DNA from: an uncultured Elusimicrobia bacterium
GTDB lineage: Bacteria > Elusimicrobiota > Elusimicrobia > UBA1565 > UBA9628
NCBI GenBank assembly: GCA_903874575.1
Contig: CAIQSZ010000085.1
Coordinates: 1 to 12,884 of the forward strand
Length of the DNA: 12,884 nt
Direction of reading: 5' to 3'
Under the pieces are notes generated by a model. The model was given only the letters and a program-made list of their open reading frames with translations, did no database searches and was not told the origin of the DNA. Position numbers and translations under genes: made by a program. Positions 6,968-12,884 of this stretch are shown here, piece by piece. Within the stretch, counting starts at the first letter, position 1. Each line of letters opens with the position of its first letter.

Positions 6968-8100
6968 AACGCGCGTTACGCCGCGAGCGCGACACCGTGG
7001 TCGTCTTGTGCGGGGGCCGCTCCGCGGAGCGGCTGGTCTCGATGGTCTCGGCCCAGTGCGTCGTCTCCAGCCTCGATTCTCGCCGTTTTCGCGTCCGCCT
7101 CATCCACCTGGGCGTAGACGGTTCCTGGATGGAGGTCCGCCCCCGCAACCTCCTCGCCGAGGAACCCGCCTCCCTCCACTCCTCGCCCGCCGCGGCGCGC
7201 CGCGTGCGCGCGGGCGGCAAGCGCCTCGACCCGTGGTCTCTGCTGACGAGCCTGCGCGAAAAGGATTGCGTCTTCCCCGTGCTCCACGGCCCGATGGGCG
7301 AGGACGGCACCCTCCAAGGCATGCTTGAGCTGGCGCGCGTGCCGTACGTCGGTTGCGGCGTCCTGGGTTCGGCGGCGGGCATGGACAAGGAGGCGACGAA
7401 GCGCATCGCCGACCAAGCGGGCCTGCCGCAAGTCCCTTGGGCCGTCGCGCGCACGGCCCAAGAGGCCTCCGTCGCGGCGCGCCGGCTCGGCTATCCGGTA
7501 TTCATAAAGCCCGCGCGCATGGGCTCCTCGGTCGGCGTCGTGAAGGTCCAAGACCCCTCGGGGATCGCCGCCGCCCTGCGCGAAGCCCTACGCTACGACG
7601 ATAAAGCCCTCGTCGAGAAAGGGATCCCGGCCCGCGAGATCGAGACCGCGGTGCTCGGCGATCCGTGGGCGGAGGCCGGCGACCGCTACGCCCTCAAAGC
7701 CTCGATCGTCGCCGAGATCGAGCCCAACGCCGAGTTCTACGACTACCGGGCCAAGTACCTCGACCCCGACGGCGCGCGAGTCCTGATCCCAGCGCCCGTC
7801 CCGCCCCCCGTGGCGGAGCGCGTGCGCGCGCTGGCCCTGTCGGCCTTCCGAGCGCTCGACCTGTACGGACTGGCGCGCGTGGACTTCTTCATTCACAAGC
7901 GTACCGGGGCCGTCTACTTCAACGAGCCGAATACCCTGCCCGGCTTCACTCCGATCAGCATGTACCCGCGCCTCTGGCGCGAGTCCGGGGTTCCCACGGG
8001 CCGCCTCGTCGAGATATTGATCGCCCTGGCGCACCGGCGGGCCCGAACCCGTCGTCGCTTGCGCGTCGAAGGCCCGAACTCCGGCCCTCCTCGACCGTAA
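6964..8100 (+). CDS. ddl: D-alanine--D-alanine ligase
   Basis: Ddl joins two D-alanines with ATP, providing the terminal dipeptide of the peptidoglycan stem peptide in the cytoplasm. The 378-residue ATP-grasp protein shows GGRSAE (17-22, with the substrate-side E22), LHGPMGEDGTLQG (107-119), GMDK (139-142), KPARMGSSVG (182-191), the omega-loop EFYDYRAKY (257-265), RVDFF (305-309) and NEPNTLPGFT (320-329). The omega-loop carries tyrosines as in D-Ala-adding enzymes, so a VanA-type D-lactate ligase is unlikely. After GGRSAE the usual HEVS reads RLVS, a divergence next to the first D-Ala pocket. A basic, proline-ending tail (about 357-378) extends beyond the family core. The ATG at 6964 overlaps the receiver stop in ATGA; frames open further upstream are rejected. 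There is only a weak ribosome site, consistent with coupling. Confidence 0.95.
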   Translation: MKRALRRERDTVVVLCGGRSAERLVSMVSAQCVVSSLDSRRFRVRLIHLGVDGSWMEVRPRNLLAEEPASLHSSPAAARRVRAGGKRLDPWSLLTSLREKDCVFPVLHGPMGEDGTLQGMLELARVPYVGCGVLGSAAGMDKEATKRIADQAGLPQVPWAVARTAQEASVAARRLGYPVFIKPARMGSSVGVVKVQDPSGIAAALREALRYDDKALVEKGIPAREIETAVLGDPWAEAGDRYALKASIVAEIEPNAEFYDYRAKYLDPDGARVLIPAPVPPPVAERVRALALSAFRALDLYGLARVDFFIHKRTGAVYFNEPNTLPGFTPISMYPRLWRESGVPTGRLVEILIALAHRRARTRRRLRVEGPNSGPPRP

Positions 8101-8105
8101 TACAT

Positions 8106-8663
8106 ATGGAGAAGATGGACGCTCAAACGTTCGCCGAGTTGATCGCGCGGACGGGCGACAAGGCGTACAACTTCGCCTATCGCTTGTCCGGAAACGAGCC
8201 GGATGCGAGGGACCTGGTGCAGGAAGCATTCTCAAGGGCCTTGGAACACGGCGGTTCGTACGACCCGAGTCGGCCGTTCGACTCCTGGCTTTTGCGCATC
8301 CTGAACAACGTGTTCCTTGATTCGATGCGGCGGCATTCGCACACCCGCACCGTCTCGCTCGATGCTCCGGCGCCGGTGGAGGACGCGGGCTGGGCCGATC
8401 TCCTTCCCGGAGACGAGCCTGCGCCCGCGGATGAGCTGGTCAAGCGGGAAAGCGTGGATATACTTCAGAAAGCGCTCGCGCGCTTGCCGTTGGCGTACCG
8501 CTCGGCGGTCGCGTTGTGCGACATCGAGGGCATGTCGTACGAGGAAATCGCCCAGGTCATGGCGGTCCCGATCGGGACGGTTCGGTCGCGGATACACCAG
8601 GGCCGGGTGTTGTTACGCAAGACGTACGAGGAGCTCGAAAAGAGCGGAGGCAAGACGTCATGA
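8106..8663 (+). CDS. ECF-type RNA polymerase sigma factor (RpoE-like)
   Basis: The protein has 185 residues. Region 2 (about 10-78) includes DARDLVQEAFSRALE (33-47) and WLLRILNNVFLDSMRR (61-76), typical core-binding and -10-recognition helices. Region 4 (about 117-172) includes LPLAYRSAVALCDIEGMSYEEIA and the helix-turn-helix VPIGTVRSRIHQGR (154-167). There is no region 1 or 3, as in ECF factors. It is followed directly by an anti-sigma gene (ATGA overlap) and an RseB-like gene, so an envelope-stress role is likely. The start is uncertain. The ATG at 8106, 5 nt after the ddl stop, has no ribosome site; the ATG at 8115 has GGAG only 3 nt upstream. The choice changes three residues. Confidence 0.93.
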   Translation: MEKMDAQTFAELIARTGDKAYNFAYRLSGNEPDARDLVQEAFSRALEHGGSYDPSRPFDSWLLRILNNVFLDSMRRHSHTRTVSLDAPAPVEDAGWADLLPGDEPAPADELVKRESVDILQKALARLPLAYRSAVALCDIEGMSYEEIAQVMAVPIGTVRSRIHQGRVLLRKTYEELEKSGGKTS

Positions 8664-9133
8664 CCGATCACATCGAAGGAGCCGAAATAACGGCCTTCCT
8701 GGACGGCGAAATTGCCTCCGAGGACCGCGCCCGCGTCGACGCCCATCTGGTCGCCTGCGCCGCCTGCGGCCGCGAATGGGCCGCCCTGCGCCACATGAAG
8801 CGGGTCCTTTCGACGTCCACCCGCAAGACCATGCCCGCCGAACTCGCGCTCTCGCTTGAACGCCGCTTCGTCTCCGGAACGCCGTGGTGGAAGACGCCCG
8901 CCAAGCCCTCGTTTTGGATTCCGGTCGGCGCGACCGCGGCGGCGGCCCTGGCCGTCGGCCTTTGGATGAGCGGCGCCCGCGCCGCCGACGAGCTCCCTTT
9001 GGAGCCCCTGCTCGCCGCGCATGCGCGCTACAGCGCCGAAGCTCTCGTTCCCGAGCAGGACCTGGTCGCGTCCGCGTATTCCGACCAGCTGACCGCGATG
9101 TACTCGGACGCGCCGGATGCGGAACTGGAGTAG
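8660..9133 (+). CDS. Membrane-bound zinc-type anti-sigma factor
   Basis: This 157-residue protein has an N-terminal cytoplasmic domain with the anti-sigma zinc motif HxxxCxxC (H29, C33, C36), preceded by the family phrase TAFLDGEI (11-18); H4 could be a fourth ligand. One hydrophobic segment (about 86-106) is followed by a ~50-residue exported tail. It is expected to hold the adjacent ECF sigma factor at the membrane until a signal releases it. The ATG shares ATGA with the sigma-factor stop and has GGAGG (8646-8650) 9 nt upstream, so the pair is co-translated. The next gene overlaps its end by 17 nt. Unlike E. coli RseA, which lacks the zinc motif, this one pairs a zinc-type domain with an RseB-like partner. 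Confidence 0.9.
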   Translation: MTDHIEGAEITAFLDGEIASEDRARVDAHLVACAACGREWAALRHMKRVLSTSTRKTMPAELALSLERRFVSGTPWWKTPAKPSFWIPVGATAAAALAVGLWMSGARAADELPLEPLLAAHARYSAEALVPEQDLVASAYSDQLTAMYSDAPDAELE

Positions 9134-10136
9134 CGCCCTCGCCGGCGTCATGTTCGCCGCGGGCGCCTGCGTTCCGGCGCTCGCCGTCGAGACGCCCTCG
9201 CCCGCCGCCCTGCTCGACGCCGTCCTCGCCGAGCCCGCGATCCCGTACCAAGGTCGCGTGCTCGTCACCCAGTGGTTCGGCAGGCAGGAGCGCACCGAAG
9301 AAATGCGCGTATTCGTCATGCCTCCGGACCTTATCCGGCGCGAGTTCCTCGCCCCCGACGGGACGGTCACGCGCGTGTCCGTCAGCGACGGCGACGTGGA
9401 GACCGTGCGCCTGCTGCGCGCGGGTAAGACGGTGGTGGGCAACGCGGTGAGAAGCTATGAGAAAGTGCTCCCCCGCGAGTTGGAGCGCGACATCCTGTCC
9501 TCGAACTACGAGCTCACCGTCAGCACCGCGGAGAAGGTCGCCGGCCGCGCGGCCTGGCGCCTGACCATGAAGCCGAAGACCGACGGTAAGGTCTGGCAGA
9601 CGCTGTGGATCGACGCCGAAACGAAGGTCGTTTTGCGCTCGCGCCGCTTTTTTCCCAAACGCCGCTTCGCCAGTTCCGCCCAGTTCGTCTCCTTCGAAGC
9701 CGGACGGAAAATGGACCCCGCGCTGTTCCAAATCGACGAATCCACCGGCGGCGTCATCGAGGCGCGCGGCTTGGCGCCCGCGTTCTTGAACCGCGAGCAA
9801 TTCGCCAAAGCGACGGGCGACGCCGCGGTCCTCCCCGAAAAGCTGCCCGGCGGTTTCGTTTTCGAAAGCGGCGATGTCTTCCCCGTGGGCAAGAGCCACG
9901 TGCGCCACGCCCGCTACACCGACGGGCTGACGGTCCTCTCGATCTTCCAAACCGACCGCAAGGTACGCCTGCCGAAAGGCGGGATCATCGCGCCCGCCTC
10001 CGCCGCCTTGCCCGGACCCCTGCGGGCCTCCCGCGCGGGCAAGCTCATCGAGTGGGGCTCCGGCGCGCGCTACTACACGCTCATGGGCGACGTCTCGCGA
10101 GAACTCGTGGCCGACATCATCAAGAGCCTGCGCTGA
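9117..10136 (+). CDS. RseB/MucB-like periplasmic regulator of sigma-factor activity
   Basis: The 339-residue protein has a Sec signal peptide (1-23, predicted cut after ALA). An N-terminal LolA-like domain follows (about 28-207), with IPYQGRVLVTQWF (42-54) and WQTLWIDAETKVVLRS (160-175). A C-terminal domain (about 238-339) contains LPGGF (243-247), ARYTDGLTVLSIFQTD (265-280) and a final MGDVSRELVADIIKSL (323-338). These resemble the two RseB domains. In E. coli RseB binds the periplasmic part of the anti-sigma factor and shields it from proteolysis until mislocalised lipids or LPS intermediates are sensed. The place right after a sigma/anti-sigma pair supports the same job. The start overlaps the anti-sigma gene by 17 nt without a clear ribosome site; the ATG at 9150 is in frame but would shorten the signal peptide. 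Family assignment rests on motif resemblance. Confidence 0.82.
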   Translation: MRNWSSALAGVMFAAGACVPALAVETPSPAALLDAVLAEPAIPYQGRVLVTQWFGRQERTEEMRVFVMPPDLIRREFLAPDGTVTRVSVSDGDVETVRLLRAGKTVVGNAVRSYEKVLPRELERDILSSNYELTVSTAEKVAGRAAWRLTMKPKTDGKVWQTLWIDAETKVVLRSRRFFPKRRFASSAQFVSFEAGRKMDPALFQIDESTGGVIEARGLAPAFLNREQFAKATGDAAVLPEKLPGGFVFESGDVFPVGKSHVRHARYTDGLTVLSIFQTDRKVRLPKGGIIAPASAALPGPLRASRAGKLIEWGSGARYYTLMGDVSRELVADIIKSLR

Positions 10137-10141
10137 CCGGC

Positions 10142-10156
10142 CCGAAGACTCTTCGG
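10142..10156. terminator. Small perfect inverted repeat between convergent genes
   Basis: CCGAAG-ACT-CTTCGG forms a 6-bp stem with a 3-nt loop (formally 7 bp around one base). It fills most of the 23-nt gap between the rseB-like stop (10136) and the stop of the convergent degenerate receiver (10160). Its position fits a shared, bidirectional terminator. The stem is short and no T-run follows on either strand, so intrinsic termination is uncertain. Confidence 0.4.
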
Positions 10157-10159
10157 CGG

Positions 10160-10669
10160 CTAGAGATCCAGGCTGATCGTCTCGCCGGGCGGCAGGTCGT
10201 CATCCGAGGGAGCCCCCATGTCCATCGGCAACGGAGGCGGAGGCCTGTGCCCTAGAGGGGGCAAGGACCTCCCGAAATCGCCCTCATCGGAGGGCCCGGA
10301 CGAAGGACCCGAGGGTTCGACGAACTCGTCCAGCAACTCTCGGAACTTCCCGAGATCGACCGGTTTCTCGAGAAGCCGGATGAGGGCGTCCTCCGCGACG
10401 CCGACGGGGGGCGCCGAAGCCGCAAATAGGACGATGATGGGCGTCTTCCTGGTGCCGGATTTCGCGCGCATCCACTCGATCGCCTTAAGACTGCCGCCGG
10501 ACGGGATCTGATGATAGACCACGACTAGGGCGGCCTGGTGGGCATGAGCGACGCTCGCCGCCGTATAAGCGTCGTCGGCCGTTACGACTTCGTGGCCGGA
10601 CTTCCCGAGAACCTGCGTCAGACTCGCAACCGTCGTCTCATCAACATCCGCGATGACGATTTTAGCCAT
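10160..10669 (-). CDS. Degenerate receiver-domain protein with proline/acidic tail
   Basis: Of 169 residues from the ATG at 10669, about 1-117 follow the receiver fold. They start IVIADVDE (D8 kept, second acidic position V9, D10 next) and end with the conserved lysine in LLEKPVD (K102). The phospho-acceptor position reads VVVYHQIPSG, so tyrosine (Y52) replaces aspartate, and the switch threonine is F82. Phosphorylation in the usual way is therefore not expected. Residues 118-169 are low-complexity, rich in proline, glycine, serine and acidic residues, and end ETISLDL. It is probably a pseudo-receiver acting by protein contact; the partner is unknown. An in-frame TTG at 10684 is rejected as start because the domain begins at MAKIVIAD. 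No Shine-Dalgarno is seen. The gene is convergent with the RseB-like gene and divergent from the transporter. Confidence 0.85.
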   Translation of the reverse strand: MAKIVIADVDETTVASLTQVLGKSGHEVVTADDAYTAASVAHAHQAALVVVYHQIPSGGSLKAIEWMRAKSGTRKTPIIVLFAASAPPVGVAEDALIRLLEKPVDLGKFRELLDEFVEPSGPSSGPSDEGDFGRSLPPLGHRPPPPLPMDMGAPSDDDLPPGETISLDL

Positions 10670-10686
10670 TGCTCGTTTTAACAAGA

Positions 10687-10692
10687 TTTATA
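10687..10692 (-). promoter_or_regulatory. Possible -10 box of the degenerate receiver gene
   Basis: TATAAA on the minus strand lies in a short AT-rich patch (about 10677-10701), conspicuous in this GC-rich window. It is 17 nt before the ATG at 10669, predicting a leader near 11 nt. No convincing -35 box is found at 16-18 nt. Confidence 0.35.
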
Positions 10693-10731
10693 AAATTTAG
10701 CAAGCGTCGGGGCGGAGCCGCCGGGACCGCG

Positions 10732-10740
10732 TGCTAGAAT
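10732..10740 (+). promoter_or_regulatory. Probable extended -10 promoter of the transporter gene
   Basis: TGCTAGAAT is an extended -10 element (TGn plus TAGAAT, 5 of 6 matches), followed by exactly 9 nt and the ATG at 10750. No good -35 box is present, as is common for extended -10 promoters. The predicted leader is 1-3 nt. The spacing and seven of the first eight bases match the element at 5000-5008. A GGCGG-AG-CCGCC repeat (10711-10722) lies where a regulator could overlap the promoter, but in GC-rich DNA it may be chance. Confidence 0.5.
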
Positions 10741-10749
10741 ACGCGTCCG

Positions 10750-12150
10750 ATGCTCGATCTCGTCCTCGTCGCCGCGTTCTTGTCGGCCGCCGTCGGCCTG
10801 GGCGCGTTCGCGCGACGCAAAGACGGGCTCGAGGACTACGTCCTCGCCTCGCGCGCGCTGACCATGCCGCAGTTCGTGGCGACCTTGGTCCCGACTTTCT
10901 ACGGCGGCGTGCTGGGCGTCGGCGAGTTCACCTGGACCTCGGGACTGGCCAACTGGACGGTGATGGCGCTGCCCTACTACGCGTTCGCCGCGCTGTACGC
11001 GCTGGGGCTGGCCGAACGCGTGCGCCTGGAGCCGGGACTCACCATCGCCGATCATTTGGAGGGCGCGTACGGGCGGCGCACCGCGCTGCTCGGAGCCGCG
11101 CTGGTCTTCCTGCTCGCCGCGCCTGCCGACGAAATTTTGATGGCGGGAACCTTGCTCGCCCACCTGAGCGGGCTCGGGCTGTGGACGGCGGCGGGACTGG
11201 CCTCGGCCGCGGCGCTGGCCCTGGTGTGGCGCGGCGGCCTGCGCGCGGACGTCGCGGCCAATCGCCTGCAGATGATCGTAATGTTCGCGGGCTTCGCTCT
11301 GGTCCTGCCCTACGCGCTGCGCGCCGTTGGAGGCCCGCGTGCCCTCGCCTTAAAACTTCCTCCGGGGCACCTGTCGTGGACCGGAGGCATGAGCGCGTGG
11401 CGCATCCTGGGCTGGTGGCTGATCGCGGTCTGGACCATCGTGGACCCGGCGTTCCACCAGCGTTGCGCGGCGGCGGAGTCTCCGCGGGCGGCCCGCAACG
11501 GCATCCTGGTCTCGATCGGGTTCTGGGCGTTGTTCGACCTGATGACGACGACGGCGGGCCTGTACGCGCGCGCCGCCCTGCCGGAGCTTTCGCCCGCGAC
11601 GCTCGCCTTCCCTCGCTTGGCCGACGCGGTCATGCCGGTCTTCGCGCGCGGTCTTTTCTTCGCGGGGCTGACGGCGTCCATCTTCGCGGCGCTTCAGGCG
11701 AAGTCGCTGCTGGCGGCCGTCAGCCTGGGCCGTGATTTCGGCGACCGCCTGCGGCCCGGCGACGCGGCCGCGTCCCAACGCCGCGTGCGCGCGGCGCTCG
11801 TCGTCTCCGCCGCGTTGTCGCTGGCGCTGGCGCGGATGGTGCCGTCCGTCGTGGACCTATGGTATGCGATCGGCAGCGCGGTGATCCCGGGGCTGCTCCT
11901 GCCCATGCTCGGAGTCTACTTCCCGGGAGCGCGCGTTCGCGGCGATTGGGCGGCGGCCGCGGGGCTCTCCGGCTTCGCGGTCTCCCTGGGCTGGGTGGCG
12001 GCGGCGCGTCGCCTGGGCGCGGCTCCGTTGGGCATCGAACCGCCGTTTCCGGGGCTGGCCGTCTCGGCGGCGGTGTGGTCGGTGGGACGCCTCTACTCGG
12101 CCGCGACGGCCCAGCAAGCGCCGATCAGCACGCCCCAACAGCCGCAGTAG
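10750..12150 (+). CDS. Sodium:solute symporter (SSS) family membrane protein
   Basis: The protein has 466 residues with about 12 hydrophobic segments, slightly shorter than typical SSS members. It begins with a membrane segment (2-19), then EDYVLASRALTMPQFVATLV (28-47) and GGVLGVGEFTW (52-62), matching the first LeuT-fold helix and its Gly/Ser-rich unwinding. VDPAFHQRCAAAESPRAARNG (231-251, family form DPxxxQRxxAAxxxxxARxG) is the characteristic loop signature. The helix with ASIFAALQAKSLLAA (309-323) corresponds to the helix whose paired Ser/Thr residues bind sodium in known symporters. Here S310 is kept but I311 and F312 follow, so canonical sodium coupling is doubtful. The substrate cannot be inferred. 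The start follows a promoter-like TGCTAGAAT by 9 nt with no ribosome site. The last 58 bp overlap the convergent YihY-like gene; the C-terminal tail (about 452-466) is Gln/Pro-rich. Confidence 0.88.
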   Translation: MLDLVLVAAFLSAAVGLGAFARRKDGLEDYVLASRALTMPQFVATLVPTFYGGVLGVGEFTWTSGLANWTVMALPYYAFAALYALGLAERVRLEPGLTIADHLEGAYGRRTALLGAALVFLLAAPADEILMAGTLLAHLSGLGLWTAAGLASAAALALVWRGGLRADVAANRLQMIVMFAGFALVLPYALRAVGGPRALALKLPPGHLSWTGGMSAWRILGWWLIAVWTIVDPAFHQRCAAAESPRAARNGILVSIGFWALFDLMTTTAGLYARAALPELSPATLAFPRLADAVMPVFARGLFFAGLTASIFAALQAKSLLAAVSLGRDFGDRLRPGDAAASQRRVRAALVVSAALSLALARMVPSVVDLWYAIGSAVIPGLLLPMLGVYFPGARVRGDWAAAAGLSGFAVSLGWVAAARRLGAAPLGIEPPFPGLAVSAAVWSVGRLYSAATAQQAPISTPQQPQ

Positions 12151-12884
12151 GCCCAGGCCATGGTCGCCAGCGCGGAGCTCAATACGCCGCGGAATAGACT
12201 GACGCCCCAGACGCGGGGCAGAAGGTAGGCGAACAGCACGCAGGTGGCTAGCCAGCACCCCGCCGCGACGGCGCCTCCCCCTGCGGCCGCGCGCCAGTTC
12301 GGGCGGTGCGCGGGTTCGGGGATGAACGCATAGGTCATGGCGAACGCGGCGAACATCAAACCGAGAGCGGCCGGATAGCGCACGTAGGCGCCCAACAAGC
12401 CCGGCAACGCGTAACCGCCGCCGAAACGCGAGAGCGCGCCGACCGCCGCGGGGATCAGGACCAAAAAAATCGCCGCCGCCGCGATGGCCAGCGTCCAAAG
12501 GGCGAGCAGGCCGAAGGACTTCAGACGGCGCGTCCAGCCTCCGGGATGAGGACGGCTTGAGTCCGAGAAGACGTAGTGGACGGCCCGCCCCATCTCGTTG
12601 AGCCCGTTGGCCGCCGTCCAAACGGCGATGAAGGTGCTGACCGCGCCGAAGCCGCCGCCGCCCCGGACGGCCGCGCCGATCGCCTCGGGGCGAAGGCGGC
12701 TTTCGGGCGGGAGCACGTCGCGCAGGAACGCCGCCAACTCCGGCGTCAGGTTCGCGGAGAATATCCACGCGACCGCCTTCGAGACCACGATGAGCATCGG
12801 CACCAGCGACACGGCGAAGTAGAAAGCCATCGCCGCCGCGAAAGTGGGCAGAAGCGCCAGCTTGCCGTCGAGCCGCCGGGAAAC
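12093..12884 (-). CDS. YihY/BrkB-family inner-membrane protein, 5' end beyond window
   Basis: The frame stays open to the right edge, giving 263 visible residues, so the true start lies outside. An internal ATG at 12830 is not taken as start because the residues before it (RRLDGKLALLPTFAAA) run straight into the family's first membrane helix AMAFYFAVSLVPMLIVV. About six hydrophobic segments follow. The stretches FIAVWTAANGLNEMGRAVHYVF, in the middle, and LATMAWAYCGCWGVLIGACWA, near the end, match the family pattern of a small-residue-rich helix and a final W-Y / LLGA-type helix. The family was once called ribonuclease BN by mistake; its real role is unsettled, with proposals including anionic phospholipid transport. 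The stop lies inside the 3' end of the convergent transporter gene (58-bp overlap). Confidence 0.87.
   Translation of the reverse strand, partial: VSRRLDGKLALLPTFAAAMAFYFAVSLVPMLIVVSKAVAWIFSANLTPELAAFLRDVLPPESRLRPEAIGAAVRGGGGFGAVSTFIAVWTAANGLNEMGRAVHYVFSDSSRPHPGGWTRRLKSFGLLALWTLAIAAAAIFLVLIPAAVGALSRFGGGYALPGLLGAYVRYPAALGLMFAAFAMTYAFIPEPAHRPNWRAAAGGGAVAAGCWLATCVLFAYLLPRVWGVSLFRGVLSSALATMAWAYCGCWGVLIGACWAVAAE

Noticed and set aside
6964..8100. VanA-type D-Ala-D-Lac ligase (glycopeptide resistance)
   Set aside because: The omega-loop EFYDYRAKY is that of D-Ala-D-Ala ligases, and no vanH or vanX genes adjoin it.
10687..10694. TTTATAAA palindrome in the AT-rich patch as an operator
   Set aside because: The symmetry stops after 8 bp and is better explained by the minus-strand -10 box TATAAA.
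10711..10722. GGCGG-AG-CCGCC inverted repeat as a regulator binding site
   Set aside because: It has only 5-bp arms in GC-rich DNA, with no further symmetry outside; it is kept only as a remark on the promoter entry.
12828..12830. ATG at 12830 as the real start of the YihY-like gene
   Set aside because: The frame is open to the window edge, and the residues before this methionine continue the expected N-terminal region, so the gene is truncated by the window.
1..12884. CRISPR arrays, tRNA/rRNA genes, insertion sequences, attachment sites
   Set aside because: No spaced direct repeats, cloverleaf-like or rRNA stretches, transposase motifs or terminal inverted repeats were seen on either strand. 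Nearly all of the sequence is accounted for by housekeeping and signalling genes.

Overview
The window is GC-rich (roughly two thirds G+C by eye) and densely coded. It most likely comes from the chromosome of a diderm (Gram-negative) bacterium. An RseB-type periplasmic stress sensor with a signal peptide, an anti-sigma factor with one membrane segment, FtsH and a BrkB/YihY-type membrane protein all point that way. No phage, transposon, tRNA, rRNA or CRISPR sequence is visible. The phylum cannot be fixed from these genes; a high-GC lineage outside the well-studied Proteobacteria (for example Elusimicrobiota) is possible but is only a guess.

Layout. (1) Positions 1-4911, minus strand: a tightly packed operon read hpt - ftsH - folP - glmM - pdxJ (pdxJ is cut by the left edge). 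It covers purine salvage, membrane proteolysis, folate, amino-sugar/cell-wall precursor and vitamin B6 synthesis. Every junction overlaps (TGATG, 29 nt, ATGA, ATGA). (2) Positions 4912-5017: a divergent promoter region. (3) Positions 5018-10136, plus strand: a probable six-gene unit. It contains a soluble REC-HisKA-HATPase-REC hybrid kinase, a CheY-like single receiver, D-Ala-D-Ala ligase (ddl), an ECF sigma factor, a zinc-type (HxxxCxxC) anti-sigma factor and an RseB-like periplasmic protein. Three of its five junctions overlap and the other two gaps are 5 and 33 nt. A small perfect hairpin follows it. (4) Positions 10160-10669, minus strand: a degenerate receiver with a proline/acidic tail. 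(5) Positions 10670-10749: a second divergent region. (6) Positions 10750-12150, plus strand: a sodium:solute-symporter-family protein whose 3' end overlaps by 58 bp the convergent YihY/BrkB-family gene (12093 to the right edge, 5'-truncated by the window).

How the parts fit. The left operon is housekeeping. The central unit appears to join a phosphorelay, a peptidoglycan cross-bridge precursor enzyme and an envelope-stress sigma/anti-sigma/RseB cascade in one transcript. That is a plausible cell-envelope control module, but the link is inferred from gene packing. The most distinctive non-coding signal is at the first genes of the divergently transcribed units. There, good -10 elements lie only 9-10 nt before the ATG and no Shine-Dalgarno sequence is present, suggesting leaderless or nearly leaderless mRNAs. 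Several internal operon genes have strong GGAGG-type sites instead. No clearly new defence or mobile system was found.
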